A stretch of DNA of 64,000 nucleotides from Clostridiales bacterium (GCA_015055975.1 SVHF01000001.1:70752-134751); one strand, 5' to 3'; positions 35,215-44,299 are shown, counted from the first letter of the stretch. The notes: generated by a model not told the origin, from the letters alone. Numbers and translations are program-made.

Positions 35215-36074
35215 TGATAAAAGTAGCTAGTGGTTGGAAAGATTACGAAATAATCGCAACTGGCGATGGTGAAAAACTTGAAAGATGGGGCAAGCTAGTA
35301 TTGCTTCGCCCAGATCCACAAGTTATTTGGCACGCTAAAACTCCACTAGCACAAAATCCTAAAATAAACGCAATATATCATAGAAGCTCAACAGGCGGTG
35401 GTGGCTGGCAATTTAAGGGAAATGTTCCATCTAACTTCGTTATTGAGCGAAATGGCCTAAAATTCTCGCTTAAATTAATGGGCTTCAAGCACACCGGTTT
35501 ATTCCCAGAACAAGCAGTTAACTGGGATGCAATGCAAGAGCTTATTAAAAAGGCAAATAGAGAAATAAAAGTTTTAAATCTATTTGCTTACACTGGAGGT
35601 GCTACAGTTGCTTGTGCAAAAGCAGGCGCACACGTAACACACGTAGATGCAGCAAAAGCTATGGTAGAGAGAGCTAAGGAAAATGTGTCATTATCTAATG
35701 TAGATACAACACATGTAAGATATATTGTTGACGATTGCTTGAAATTTATTCAACGTGAAATTAAGCGTGGTAATAAATATGATGCAATTATCATGGACCC
35801 ACCAAGTTATGGAAGAGGCGCAAACGGAGAAGTTTGGAAGATTGAAAACTCAATTCATGATTTGGTATTAAAATGTAGAGAAGTTTTATCTGATGATCCA
35901 TTATTCTTCTTGATAAACTCTTATACAACAGGATTACAACCAACAGTAATGGAAAATATACTACAAATGTCTCTAAAGGGCTTAGGAGGGCGATTCGATG
36001 CATATGAAGTTGGATTGCCAACAAACGAGGGAATTAACCTTCCTTGTGGCTGTAGCGCTTTGTGGACAAAATAA
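35214..36074 (+). CDS. SAM-dependent RNA methyltransferase (RlmI/RlmK-like)
   Basis: The 286-residue class I methyltransferase has VLNLFAYTGGATVACAKAGA as motif I near residue 120 and the catalytic IMDPPSYGRG. Both are typical of the PF10672 group of 23S rRNA methyltransferases. There is no N-terminal PUA domain, unlike the second RlmI-like protein at 50.9 kb. The exact target base is unknown. It overlaps ileS by one base and the pseudouridine synthase reading frame downstream. Confidence 0.85.
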   Translation: MIKVASGWKDYEIIATGDGEKLERWGKLVLLRPDPQVIWHAKTPLAQNPKINAIYHRSSTGGGGWQFKGNVPSNFVIERNGLKFSLKLMGFKHTGLFPEQAVNWDAMQELIKKANREIKVLNLFAYTGGATVACAKAGAHVTHVDAAKAMVERAKENVSLSNVDTTHVRYIVDDCLKFIQREIKRGNKYDAIIMDPPSYGRGANGEVWKIENSIHDLVLKCREVLSDDPLFFLINSYTTGLQPTVMENILQMSLKGLGGRFDAYEVGLPTNEGINLPCGCSALWTK

Positions 36075-36082
36075 AGGCAAAT

Positions 36083-36859
36083 ATGGAAAAGTTTAGTTAC
36101 AAAGATTTAGTAGTTTTATACGAGGACAATCATATCATTGTGGTTTTAAAACCACAAAATGTTCCATCACAACAAGATGAAACAAGAGATATGGATATGC
36201 TAACAGCAGTTAAAGAGTACATCAAAGTTAAAGCAAATAAGCCAGGAAATGTATATGTTGGATTAGTTCATAGATTAGATAGACCAACAGGTGGCGTAAT
36301 GGTATTTGCAAAAACATCTAAAGCTGCAGAAAGATTGTGCGAACAAATTAAGAATGGAGAATTCGAAAAAGAATATCTATGCATTACTTGTGAAACTCCA
36401 AAAGAAAAGAGCGCAACTTTAGTTAATTATTTAAGAAAGGATGAAAAGAATAATATTGTAGAAGTAGTCCCAATGGCAACTGATGGAGCAAAAAAAGCAA
36501 TACTTCATTATGAAGTTAAAGAAACTGTTTCTGGATATGCATTATGCAAAGTTATATTAGGAACCGGAAGAAGCCATCAAATTAGAGTTCAAATGTCTCA
36601 TATAGGATGTCCATTATATGGAGATCAAAAATATGGTGGCAAGAAAGAAACATTCTCAAGACCTCTAGCTTTATGGGCTGTAAGATTAACATTTACTCAC
36701 CCAGTCACAAAAGAAAGACGCACATTCTTTATTTATCCACCAACAGAGGATGCTCCATGGAAAGCATTTGAGGTTTCAAGATTCTTATCTGTTGGAACAA
36801 TTTCAACTCCATATTCGCTAATAAAAGAGCAGTTGAAAGAGATTCAAGTAGACGAATAG
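36083..36859 (+). CDS. RluA-family pseudouridine synthase
   Basis: The 258-residue enzyme carries VHRLDRPTGGVMVFAKT, with the catalytic Asp in RLD, and GRSHQIRVQMSHIGCPLYGD, the RluA C-terminal motif. It isomerises uridine in rRNA or tRNA; the site is unknown. There is no S4 domain. I prefer ATG 36083 (MEKFSYKDLVV) with AAAGG before it over the GTG at 36062 in the ORF track. Confidence 0.9.
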   Translation: MEKFSYKDLVVLYEDNHIIVVLKPQNVPSQQDETRDMDMLTAVKEYIKVKANKPGNVYVGLVHRLDRPTGGVMVFAKTSKAAERLCEQIKNGEFEKEYLCITCETPKEKSATLVNYLRKDEKNNIVEVVPMATDGAKKAILHYEVKETVSGYALCKVILGTGRSHQIRVQMSHIGCPLYGDQKYGGKKETFSRPLALWAVRLTFTHPVTKERRTFFIYPPTEDAPWKAFEVSRFLSVGTISTPYSLIKEQLKEIQVDE

Positions 36860-36875
36860 TTAAGAGCCAGCAATA

Positions 36876-37270
36876 TGATATGCACCCCGAATGTTGGACA
36901 AACATGAGGAGGTGCATATTTTTATGGCAAAGAAGGGACAAAAGCAAAGACAGCAATTAATGGTTCTTTATAGTAAAGAATGGTGACGAATTAAAAGAAG
37001 ATTATCAGATGATTGTTAAAGAGATGCTTAGTAAATAGTATAAATTAAAATTAAAGAATAACTAATGAGTATTATGAATAAACGGAAAATAGTTTTGAAG
37101 AGATACTAGATAGATTATCAAGATACAAAAAAAGTACATACTAATATTATTAGGCGCAATAAAAGAGTGGGTTTATTTAAACAATTTTAATTATGAGTTA
37201 GAAAGATATCGGGGCTACTAAAATAAAGGCAAATATATTAGACGACATTAACAAAAGGCAGTTCCCAAAA
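36876..37270 (+). mobile_element. Decayed IS3-family (IS150-like) element, left end plus remnants
   Basis: TGATATGCACCCCGAATGTTGG (shortened: TGCACCCCGAATGTTGGACA at 36881-36900) is a typical IS3-group left end. Next come GAGGAGGTG and a start codon at 36924 encoding MAKKGQKQRQQ, the usual OrfA N-terminus, which stops after 20 residues. Further short open pieces (DELKEDYQMIVKEMLSK and AIKEWVYLNNFNYELE) may be eroded transposase. No intact transposase remains. The region from 36860 to 37379 holds no other gene. Confidence 0.65.
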
Positions 37271-37379
37271 GATGACGCTAATAAATAGAGACAAATCATT
37301 GCGGGACAACGATTCTAAAACAGTCATTAATATTAATAGAAAACAAATGTTTTGTACAGAGCGTATTATGGAGGGATTT

Positions 37380-37583
37380 ATGAATACTCAACAAGCAACA
37401 ACGGCATATTCTCCTGTAACATATGTGCATTTATGCTATTATGTAAATGGGATGTTATCTATACCAGAGCTTGTCTTTAATGCATTTAATGGGCAATGCT
37501 TAAAGATAGCAATAGGTAAGGGAAAAACAATATTACAAGAGATTCAGAATCTATTGAATAGATATATGGGTTTCTTTGAATAA
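37380..37583 (+). CDS. Small hypothetical protein
   Basis: A 67-residue product begins MNTQQATTAYSPVTYVHLCYY, with GGAGGG six bases upstream. The ORF-track start at 37272 adds 36 unlikely residues. I do not recognise it. No signal peptide or membrane helix is evident, and the C-terminal half is amphipathic (ILQEIQNLLNRYMGFF). It lies between the IS remnant and an LRR lipoprotein and may be part of that cargo. Confidence 0.5.
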   Translation: MNTQQATTAYSPVTYVHLCYYVNGMLSIPELVFNAFNGQCLKIAIGKGKTILQEIQNLLNRYMGFFE

Positions 37584-37595
37584 GGAGGGTTATTT

Positions 37596-39605
37596 ATGAA
37601 GTGGAACAGATTAATTATTTCGATAATTATAGCATTATTGTGCGTGGTGGTTTTTATAGCATGTGAGTCAACAAATAACCCAAATCCCGATAAAGGACTA
37701 AAGCCAAGACCAGAAGGAGGGGGCGAAATAGATCCAGCTACTTATACTGTTGACGAAACACAATGGAAGCAAGCATTGAATATTAACAGTAATATTTATG
37801 ATGGATGCATTGCCAAAGTAGTAATAGAAAAGGACTCTATTAATCAAAAAACCGGTGTTATTAGAAAAAAGAATGAGATGTATTCTGAAACATGGGTTGA
37901 CAAACAGAATAATGATACAAAGACTATAACCATATATGACGGTGAATATGCATATAATTATTTACAAAGAACAGATGAATATTATGTTAGTAAATCAAAA
38001 GGGTTTGTGTTGCCAGAATGGTGGGATTCAATAAGGAATTTGTATCAAAAGTTTTCGTTTGATGAAATAGAGCATAAATATAGTTTTAGCAATTCGGATG
38101 ATGATAGCATTGGGTTATATGGAGACATTAGCATTTGGATAGAAAACAATTCTATTATGAAAATGATTTGTATATTTGAAGAAGAAACAATAGCAATAGA
38201 AATGACATATAATAATCCATATCCAATAAGTTTACCAACAGAGTTTAAAAGTTCTGAAGACTTCACGCTTTCAGTGTATTTTATTGATGGGCAACAAGAA
38301 ATCGCAATAACAGGAGTTGTAGACAAAAATGTTGCTGAGTTGACAATTCCAAACTATGTCAGCATTATTGCACCTAATGCATTAAGAGATTTATATAATT
38401 TAGAAGTGGTAAATATGTCATCAAACATTAAATATATTGGAGAGTATGCATTTTCTGATGATAGAAAATTAAAGACAATAGTATTACCAGAAGGATTATC
38501 TGAAATTAAAGATAGTACATTTTCGGCGTGCGAGAAATTAGAAACAATTAATATCCCACAATCTGTTGTTAAAATAGGCAAAAACGCGTTCAATTCGACA
38601 GGAATTAAAAGCATTTATATTCATAAGGGCATCCAGGAAATAGGTGATTATGCGTTTTCTAATAATAAGTTTATAGAAACAATTAGTGTGGATTCAAATA
38701 ATGAAAGATATGATTCCCGAAACAATTGTAATGCGATTATAGAAACTTCAACTAATACATTAGTAAGAGGTTGTAAAAACACAATCATCCCAAATGATGT
38801 TGTTAAAATAGGGGATAGTGCATTTAATTTTTGCCAAGGAATAAGTAGCATAGTTATCCCAAATGCAGTCAAAACGATAGGCGAAACTGCATTTTATAGG
38901 TGCGGCTTAGCAAATGTTACAATACCAAATAGTGTCGAGAAGATAGGAAGATTTGCATTTGGAGGCAATCAATTGCATTCTATAAATATTCACGAATCCG
39001 TTTCAAAAATAGGCTATAGAGCTTTTGATGCTAATCCGTTAGAGACAATAATTGTAGATGCAAATAATGAAAAATATGATTCTAGGAATGACTGCAATGC
39101 GTTAATAGAAACCGAAACAAATACTTTGTTATGTGGGAGCATTAATACAATAATACCAAATAGCATAACAGAAATTGAAGAATATTCTTTTTGCGGACTA
39201 GATATTACAAGCGTAAATATACCAGACAGCGTAAAAGTAATAGGGTTTGGTGCTTTTATGGATTGCCACAATTTAGAGAGCGTCACATTCGGTAATGGGC
39301 TAGAACAAATAGATGGGTTTGCGTTTGCTTATACAAAAATAACAGAAGCTTTCTTTGGCGCCAATATTAAAACGATAGAGTGGGGTGCATTTGCATATTG
39401 TAAGGAATTAACAGAAATAGAACTACCTAGTAGCCTAGAAACAATTGGCGATATCGCATTTGGCGCTTGCTTAAAACTTGAAACAATTACATACGATGGA
39501 AACGTCGAAGACTGGAAGTTAATAGAATTAGGCTATCAAAGTTTCAGCGGGGTTAAATCAACAACGGTTAACTGCTTAGATGGAGAATGCGAATTGACAG
39601 ATTAG
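37596..39605 (+). CDS. BspA-like leucine-rich-repeat lipoprotein
   Basis: The 669-residue protein has a lipoprotein signal ending VVFIACEST. An N-terminal domain of ~200 residues follows (TWVDKQNNDTKTITIYDGEYAYNYL). From ~225 it has TpLRR repeats such as IGEYAFSDDRKLKTI and IGRFAFGGNQLHSI. Two segments, VDSNNERYDSRNNCNAIIET and VDANNEKYDSRNDCNALIET, are near-duplicate repeat blocks. It is probably displayed on the outer face of the membrane. It sits inside the IS-bounded island, upstream of a sigma factor gene. Confidence 0.85.
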   Translation: MKWNRLIISIIIALLCVVVFIACESTNNPNPDKGLKPRPEGGGEIDPATYTVDETQWKQALNINSNIYDGCIAKVVIEKDSINQKTGVIRKKNEMYSETWVDKQNNDTKTITIYDGEYAYNYLQRTDEYYVSKSKGFVLPEWWDSIRNLYQKFSFDEIEHKYSFSNSDDDSIGLYGDISIWIENNSIMKMICIFEEETIAIEMTYNNPYPISLPTEFKSSEDFTLSVYFIDGQQEIAITGVVDKNVAELTIPNYVSIIAPNALRDLYNLEVVNMSSNIKYIGEYAFSDDRKLKTIVLPEGLSEIKDSTFSACEKLETINIPQSVVKIGKNAFNSTGIKSIYIHKGIQEIGDYAFSNNKFIETISVDSNNERYDSRNNCNAIIETSTNTLVRGCKNTIIPNDVVKIGDSAFNFCQGISSIVIPNAVKTIGETAFYRCGLANVTIPNSVEKIGRFAFGGNQLHSINIHESVSKIGYRAFDANPLETIIVDANNEKYDSRNDCNALIETETNTLLCGSINTIIPNSITEIEEYSFCGLDITSVNIPDSVKVIGFGAFMDCHNLESVTFGNGLEQIDGFAFAYTKITEAFFGANIKTIEWGAFAYCKELTEIELPSSLETIGDIAFGACLKLETITYDGNVEDWKLIELGYQSFSGVKSTTVNCLDGECELTD

Positions 39606-39640
39606 AAATAAGTGCTACATTCATTAATTAGTATAAATAT

Positions 39641-39688
39641 ATTCTCGGGAACAAACTCTTTAATATGTCCCCGAGAATGATTTTAAAA
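39641..39688 (+). terminator. Possible terminator after the LRR lipoprotein
   Basis: ATTCTCGGG (39641-39649) pairs with CCCGAGAAT (39670-39678) around a 20-base loop, followed by GATTTTAAAATT. The large loop makes this less certain. Confidence 0.5.
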
Positions 39689-39716
39689 TTAACACTGAGC
39701 CGCATAAAACACAACA

Positions 39717-39745
39717 TTGAAACAGGAGATTAAGTTTAGTATAAT
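39717..39745 (+). promoter_or_regulatory. Promoter of the sigma factor gene
   Basis: TTGAAA (39717-39722) and TATAAT (39740-39745) are 17 bases apart. The predicted leader is under 12 nt and includes AAAGGG. Confidence 0.75.
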
Positions 39746-39760
39746 ATTCCAAAGGGTAAA

Positions 39761-40330
39761 ATGAATTTTAAAGAAAAGTTAGAAATTAATAATTGTATAA
39801 GAAGAATAAAGCAAGGAGATAAAGATAAAGCTGTTACAGAGCTTTACTACGCCATAAATGGTTTATTAAAATTCAATGCATTGAAATATTTCGATAATGA
39901 GCAAGATATACAAGATGTCGTTTCTGATTTTTGGTTAAATATAATAAACTATTGTTTTAAAATTCAACTTGTAGATAATGGGCGAGCCTATTTATTAAAA
40001 TGCTTTGAGAATTTATGTTTAGAAAAAATACGAAAAGATAAAAAGCATAGAGAGGTTTTGTCGCTAGATCAAAGTATTGCTATTTTAAACAAATGTAGCA
40101 CATTTGCTGATGATGAAGATTTAGACAATAAAATTATAATAGAATCAGCGCTTAATGCTTTGGAAGAAGTTGAAAGAAATATTGTATATAAAATAGATTA
40201 TATTGAGTATACAACAAGGGAAGTTGCGCAGCAGTTAGGCATTTCAAAATCGCAAGTATCTAGGATTCATAAAAGAGCATTAGATAAAATTGGCAAATTT
40301 TTAGATAACAGTGGGACAAACAAAGGCTAG
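39761..40330 (+). CDS. ECF-type RNA polymerase sigma factor
   Basis: The 189-residue protein has sigma region 2 (ELYYAINGLLKFNALKYFDNEQDIQDVVSDFW) and region 4, with a helix-turn-helix (YTTREVAQQLGISKSQVSRIHKRALDKI). There is no region 1 or 3, as expected for group 4 (ECF) factors. It directs polymerase to a dedicated set of promoters, which I cannot define. The next two ORFs, a 59-residue protein and a single-helix membrane protein, suggest a sigma/anti-sigma unit. Its own promoter is housekeeping-like. Confidence 0.82.
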   Translation: MNFKEKLEINNCIRRIKQGDKDKAVTELYYAINGLLKFNALKYFDNEQDIQDVVSDFWLNIINYCFKIQLVDNGRAYLLKCFENLCLEKIRKDKKHREVLSLDQSIAILNKCSTFADDEDLDNKIIIESALNALEEVERNIVYKIDYIEYTTREVAQQLGISKSQVSRIHKRALDKIGKFLDNSGTNKG

Positions 40331-40362
40331 TTAGCATTGTTTATATTAGAAGGTATATATTT

Positions 40363-40542
40363 ATGAGAGTGCGTACAAATCAATATAGACAAATAACATA
40401 TTATAATAGTTCTAACAACGTAATAAGGACGGACTTATTATTAAAAGAGTCTACAGGATCCCAATCGCCAAAGAGTGAATGGTTATTATTAGGGGCAAGT
40501 GGTACGACTCTTGATGATGCATTAGCTGTTAGTATTTATTAA
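40363..40542 (+). CDS. Small ORF between the sigma factor and its probable anti-sigma factor (59 aa)
   Basis: This frame is too short for the ORF track. It encodes MRVRTNQYRQITYYN through to LGASGTTLDDALAVSIY, preceded by AGAAGG at a suitable distance and eight bases before the next start. The first half is basic and polar. I do not recognise it. Its tight packing between two genes favours a real product, perhaps a small regulator of the sigma unit. Confidence 0.5.
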   Translation: MRVRTNQYRQITYYNSSNNVIRTDLLLKESTGSQSPKSEWLLLGASGTTLDDALAVSIY

Positions 40543-40550
40543 AGGATATT

Positions 40551-41231
40551 ATGAAACAAAAAGATGCGATAAAAAGATTAAAAAATCATAGGAGAATGTT
40601 CATCGGAGATCCGGATGTTGATTTGCATGCATATCGCGAATCATGTCAAACAGGAAATCAACAAGCGATGATTAATTATTCTAGCAGAAAGTCGATCTGG
40701 ATGATGGCCGGGGCATTAGCTGTAATAGTATTAATAGCGACAATAGTTCCTATAACGATAGTGTTGCTTCAGCCAAATCTCAATGAGAACGTTGAACAAC
40801 AGAGTTTTTATTGTTCAAGCGAAGATGTAAATAATGAAATTATAGATGATATAGAGAGTTATTTAGCTCAAAACAATTACAATATTAAATCAATTAATAG
40901 CAATGTGTTCTTTGCTGGGTATGTTCAATTGCTTTATAAAGAAGCCAATAAGCCAATAGGAATTATGGCAGAAGTTCTAGTGTTTGACGAAGATTTAGAA
41001 GATGCGGATGTAATATCCTATATTGACAACTATATTATTGATAATCCAAAATTCAATGACCTTGATAATGTAGAAATAATCAACGGCATTGAGTATAAAT
41101 ATCACGTTTTTCATGAATCCGAAATAGTGTATGCCATTGAATTTAAAGAAAATGGTATTTTATATAGGATAGAAGCAACAGCCTCGCAAGAAATGGAGAT
41201 ATCTAAAATTATATCTAAATTGTTTAATTAA
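40551..41231 (+). CDS. Single-helix membrane protein, probable anti-sigma factor
   Basis: The 226-residue protein has a ~47-residue basic cytoplasmic N-terminus (MKQKDAIKRLKNHRRMF), one helix at ~50-73 (IWMMAGALAVIVLIATIVPITIVLL) and an acidic ~150-residue outer domain. This topology and its position after an ECF sigma gene fit an anti-sigma factor. I see no zinc-binding HxxxCxxC motif, so it is not a ZAS-type anti-sigma. The outer domain has no match I recognise. AAAGG precedes the ATG. Confidence 0.6.
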   Translation: MKQKDAIKRLKNHRRMFIGDPDVDLHAYRESCQTGNQQAMINYSSRKSIWMMAGALAVIVLIATIVPITIVLLQPNLNENVEQQSFYCSSEDVNNEIIDDIESYLAQNNYNIKSINSNVFFAGYVQLLYKEANKPIGIMAEVLVFDEDLEDADVISYIDNYIIDNPKFNDLDNVEIINGIEYKYHVFHESEIVYAIEFKENGILYRIEATASQEMEISKIISKLFN

Positions 41232-41249
41232 TTTGTTGGCGTCCTAAGT

Positions 41250-41294
41250 GATATGCTGCATCTCCTTCTTGTCCAACAATTGAGGTTCATAGCA
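41250..41294 (-). mobile_element. Inverted second IS3-like end
   Basis: Read on the reverse strand, TGCTATGAACCTCAATTGTTGGACA matches 20 of 25 bases of the left end at 36876. An AAGGAGATG follows, like the OrfA ribosome site and start. It faces the first end, so the two bracket 4.4 kb. The element body is gone. Confidence 0.6.
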
Positions 41295-41359
41295 AGACGC
41301 TGGCTTCTTTTTTTGCCAATTTATGTTTAATTTAATAATGATGCTTTAACTTAAAGTTG

Positions 41360-42400
41360 ATGGTTATTCAAAATAAGAAACTAACGGTTATTTTATTCTT
41401 GCTTGTTGCAGTATTTATTATTGCATTATTTATTCCTAGCGAAAGCGTGTATGCTGATTTTGGGCCTAAGTCTACAACGAAGATTTATCTTGAAAATATG
41501 CCAGAATCTCATTATATCTGCGCACTTTTAGGCGAAAAAGTATTTCCTTATGAAGGATTTGTTGCACCAAATATTCCAACAGAAAGAGAGCATTATCACG
41601 GCGATTTAAGCGATGAAGAATATGAAGAATACGTTCAAAGCTTACCAGAAATAAGTCAAAGAAGAATTAGTTATGTAGAAAAGCTTATTGAAAGATTAAA
41701 TAAAGAATCATTTACTTATAAATTTGATTTTGATTCTACTTCTGAGTATTCGATTGATGGAAAAGTTACTATGGTAGAATATACTGATGGATATTATCCA
41801 CCAGATAAGTTTATCGCAGTGGTATATGATATAGATAATGATATCTTATATTATTCAAATCCTATACAGAGATATGTATTTAGGGATCAATATTCAGCAG
41901 ATTATTCAGCTGGTTTTACAAAGGTTAATGATAATACTTATACATTTGAACCAACATTAACTGTTATTATGAAGGAATCGCCTGGAATGGATTGGGCAGA
42001 GCGTAATGAACTAAATCCAGTTATTCAAACAGTTTGGTATAACGTTGTAATGTTTATAGGCCGTATTATTATTACCGTTGGTGTTGAGCTATTGATTGCA
42101 TTAGCATTTAAATTTACAAAGAAGTCTTATGGCATAATAGCTATAACTAATGTTGCTACGCAAATTCTTTTAAATGCTATCATTTTGATATCTATGTTTT
42201 TCGGAGGCTCATATTGGATTAGCTACGAAGGACTTTTAGTAGGGGAAGCTGCTGTATTTATAATTGAGCCTATAGTATATTGGAAAACTTGTGAAAGATC
42301 AGATGGAACTAAAAAACATATTGTTTTGTATGCATTAATTGCAAATATAGTAACACTTGCTTTAGGAATTGGAATTAATTTATTACAAGAACTATTGTAG
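41360..42400 (+). CDS. Envelope protein with signal peptide and C-terminal four-helix domain (paralogue 1)
   Basis: The 346-residue protein has an N-terminal signal segment (LTVILFLLVAVFIIALFIP) followed by ESVYADFGPK, where cleavage is plausible. A ~180-residue extracytoplasmic domain comes next, then four helices from ~225. The C-terminal block (ELLIALAFKFTKKSYGIIAITN) is shared with the next gene. I do not recognise the family. The ORF track starts at TTG 41357; ATG 41360 is preferred. There is no clear ribosome site. Confidence 0.72.
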   Translation: MVIQNKKLTVILFLLVAVFIIALFIPSESVYADFGPKSTTKIYLENMPESHYICALLGEKVFPYEGFVAPNIPTEREHYHGDLSDEEYEEYVQSLPEISQRRISYVEKLIERLNKESFTYKFDFDSTSEYSIDGKVTMVEYTDGYYPPDKFIAVVYDIDNDILYYSNPIQRYVFRDQYSADYSAGFTKVNDNTYTFEPTLTVIMKESPGMDWAERNELNPVIQTVWYNVVMFIGRIIITVGVELLIALAFKFTKKSYGIIAITNVATQILLNAIILISMFFGGSYWISYEGLLVGEAAVFIIEPIVYWKTCERSDGTKKHIVLYALIANIVTLALGIGINLLQELL

Positions 42401-42423
42401 GAGTTTCTCTGGGAGGGGGGAGA

Positions 42424-43353
42424 ATGACTATTTCAAACAAGAAGTTAACAATTATTTTATTCTTGCTTATTGCAGTATTTATTATTGCATTATTTATCCC
42501 TAGTGAAGAAGTATACGCAGACATGGGTCCAAAGCCAACAATTCAAGTTAAAGTTGATGGCTTGCCAGAGTCTAAATATATAGTTTCTATTATTACTAAT
42601 CAATCTAGTCCAGGTGGAGGAGGCGAAATATATAAATTTGACATCCACTATATGGCTAGAGAAGATCAATTGTTTATAAAAAGATTAAGAAAAGAAGAAG
42701 TTCAATACGAATTTTTAGGGCCAATTCTCAATTATTCATTGACAACTTCTGTAGATTATTTTTGGAAATATTATGCGCCTTCAAAATTCGCAATAGTTAT
42801 ATACGATGTAGATAACGATATATTATATATGTCAGAAGAATGTCAAAAGTATGTTTATAATAAAGTCTACTCAATAAAATATGAAGATTTTGAACCAATA
42901 AACGAAAACACATACACATTTAGCACAAATGGCATCATAGTTTATGCTCCATTAGGAGATAATAGTATTGGTGGTTCTATAGCTGTTAATGTATCTATGT
43001 TTATATTGCGTATGGTATTAACAATAGCAATAGAGCTTTTGATAGCACTTTGTTTTAAATTTACAAAAGAATCTTATAAAGTAATCGCAATAACAAATGC
43101 CATAACGCAGCTTGTCTTAAATGCCGTGATAATTTTATGGGGATTGTTTAGCGGAGCATTATTTGGGCCGTTTGTTGGTCTTATAATTGGCGAGGTAATA
43201 GTCTTTATAGTTGAGCCAATTGTGTACAAGAAAAAGTGCTTAAGAGAAGATGGAACAAAAAAGTATATTGTTCTATATGCAATTCTTGCTAACTTTATAA
43301 CGCTTGCGGCAGGATTTGGATTAAATATATTAGAAATATACTTATTGTCTTAG
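42424..43353 (+). CDS. Envelope protein with C-terminal four-helix domain (paralogue 2)
   Basis: The 309-residue protein repeats the plan of its neighbour: a near-identical signal segment (LTIILFLLIAVFIIALFIPSEEVYAD), an extracytoplasmic domain of lower similarity, and the ELLIALCFKFTKESYKVIAITN membrane block. The two arose by tandem duplication, with the outer domains diverging most. GGGAGGGGGG precedes the ATG. Function is unknown. Confidence 0.75.
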   Translation: MTISNKKLTIILFLLIAVFIIALFIPSEEVYADMGPKPTIQVKVDGLPESKYIVSIITNQSSPGGGGEIYKFDIHYMAREDQLFIKRLRKEEVQYEFLGPILNYSLTTSVDYFWKYYAPSKFAIVIYDVDNDILYMSEECQKYVYNKVYSIKYEDFEPINENTYTFSTNGIIVYAPLGDNSIGGSIAVNVSMFILRMVLTIAIELLIALCFKFTKESYKVIAITNAITQLVLNAVIILWGLFSGALFGPFVGLIIGEVIVFIVEPIVYKKKCLREDGTKKYIVLYAILANFITLAAGFGLNILEIYLLS

Positions 43354-43374
43354 AAGTGGTAAATAAACTAACGA

Positions 43375-44157
43375 TTAAAAATCGTCATCAGATGTCATAT
43401 TTGGATTAGCTTTTTTAACTTGCTTTTTCTTAAATGGATTATAGATTAATAAAACTACTACTACGCAAACAACACAAATAACAATAAAGAATATATTTCT
43501 TCTTAACTTATTTTGAGCTGTTTCAATATCTTTAGCGTTCTTATCATCTTTAGCTTGTTGAGAATCTGGATTGATAGGAATCAATTGTGGATCAAATTCA
43601 GAAGATAAAACATCTGAAGCTTTAACATATGCAGGTGTTGTAGATGTTGTACCCATTATTGTATATGTTGCATTTACTAAGAAATAATAAATATCTTCAT
43701 GCTTTACGTATCCGATAAAAATAATTGAAGAACAAGGTAGAGCTAGCTCTTCAGTGTAGTCAAAATTATATAATTGAATTGCTGTAGATGGAGCATTTAG
43801 TGCCATAGTATAGTATGGACCTTGTTGAAAATCAGAAATTGTCTTATATGATGTTAATCTAACATCTCCATCTGGAACATTTTCAGCAATATATAAATCG
43901 TCTTTATTATTGTATGAAATCTTGTAATAACCATCTTTTGGCGATTGAGTTACTTTAAAGAAATAAGAATATGGAATTACAATGCTTGCTTTATATGTAA
44001 CTCCATCAAGAATATATGCTTGTAATCCATTTTGATTAGTAACTTCATAGAAGCATTCATCTGGTACAACATTTGTCCACGCAAAACAAACTCCCGTGAA
44101 GGTTAAACAAATAGATAAAGCAAGTACTAATACTAAAAGTAACGCAATCTTTTTCAT
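43375..44157 (-). CDS. Hypothetical type I membrane protein
   Basis: The 260-residue protein has a signal peptide (MKKIALLLVLVLALSICLTFTGVCFA) and an outer domain to ~215. One C-terminal helix (IFFIVICVVCVVVVLLIY) and a short Lys-rich cytoplasmic tail complete it. I do not recognise the family. The outer domain is rich in Tyr and Asp and may be SH3-like or beta-rich. There is no Shine-Dalgarno; the -10 box lies nine bases before the ATG. Confidence 0.72.
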   Translation of the reverse strand: MKKIALLLVLVLALSICLTFTGVCFAWTNVVPDECFYEVTNQNGLQAYILDGVTYKASIVIPYSYFFKVTQSPKDGYYKISYNNKDDLYIAENVPDGDVRLTSYKTISDFQQGPYYTMALNAPSTAIQLYNFDYTEELALPCSSIIFIGYVKHEDIYYFLVNATYTIMGTTSTTPAYVKASDVLSSEFDPQLIPINPDSQQAKDDKNAKDIETAQNKLRRNIFFIVICVVCVVVVLLIYNPFKKKQVKKANPNMTSDDDF

Positions 44158-44166
44158 AACAAGTTA

Positions 44167-44194
44167 ATTATACTATATTTTTATATTTTTACAA
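44167..44194 (-). promoter_or_regulatory. Promoter immediately before the reverse-strand gene at 44157
   Basis: On the reverse strand TTGTAA (44189-44194) and TATAAT (44167-44172) are 16 bases apart. The ATG follows nine bases after the -10, implying a leaderless or near-leaderless message. Confidence 0.65.
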
Positions 44195-44224
44195 TTAAGA
44201 AAATGATGTATTATTAGTATGTGA

Positions 44225-44299
44225 GCACCTATAGCCTAATGGATAGAGCACTCGCCTCCGGCGCGAGCGATTGTGGTTCGACTCCACATAGGTGCACCA
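44225..44299 (+). tRNA. tRNA-Arg (anticodon CCG)
   Basis: The cloverleaf is complete. GCACCTA pairs with TAGGTGC in the acceptor, and a D arm starting GCCTAATGGATAGAGC follows. The anticodon stem CTCGC/GCGAG holds CTCCGGC, giving anticodon CCG. The T arm is GTGGTTCGACTCCAC, and CCA is encoded. It decodes CGG, a rare codon in AT-rich genomes. Confidence 0.95.
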
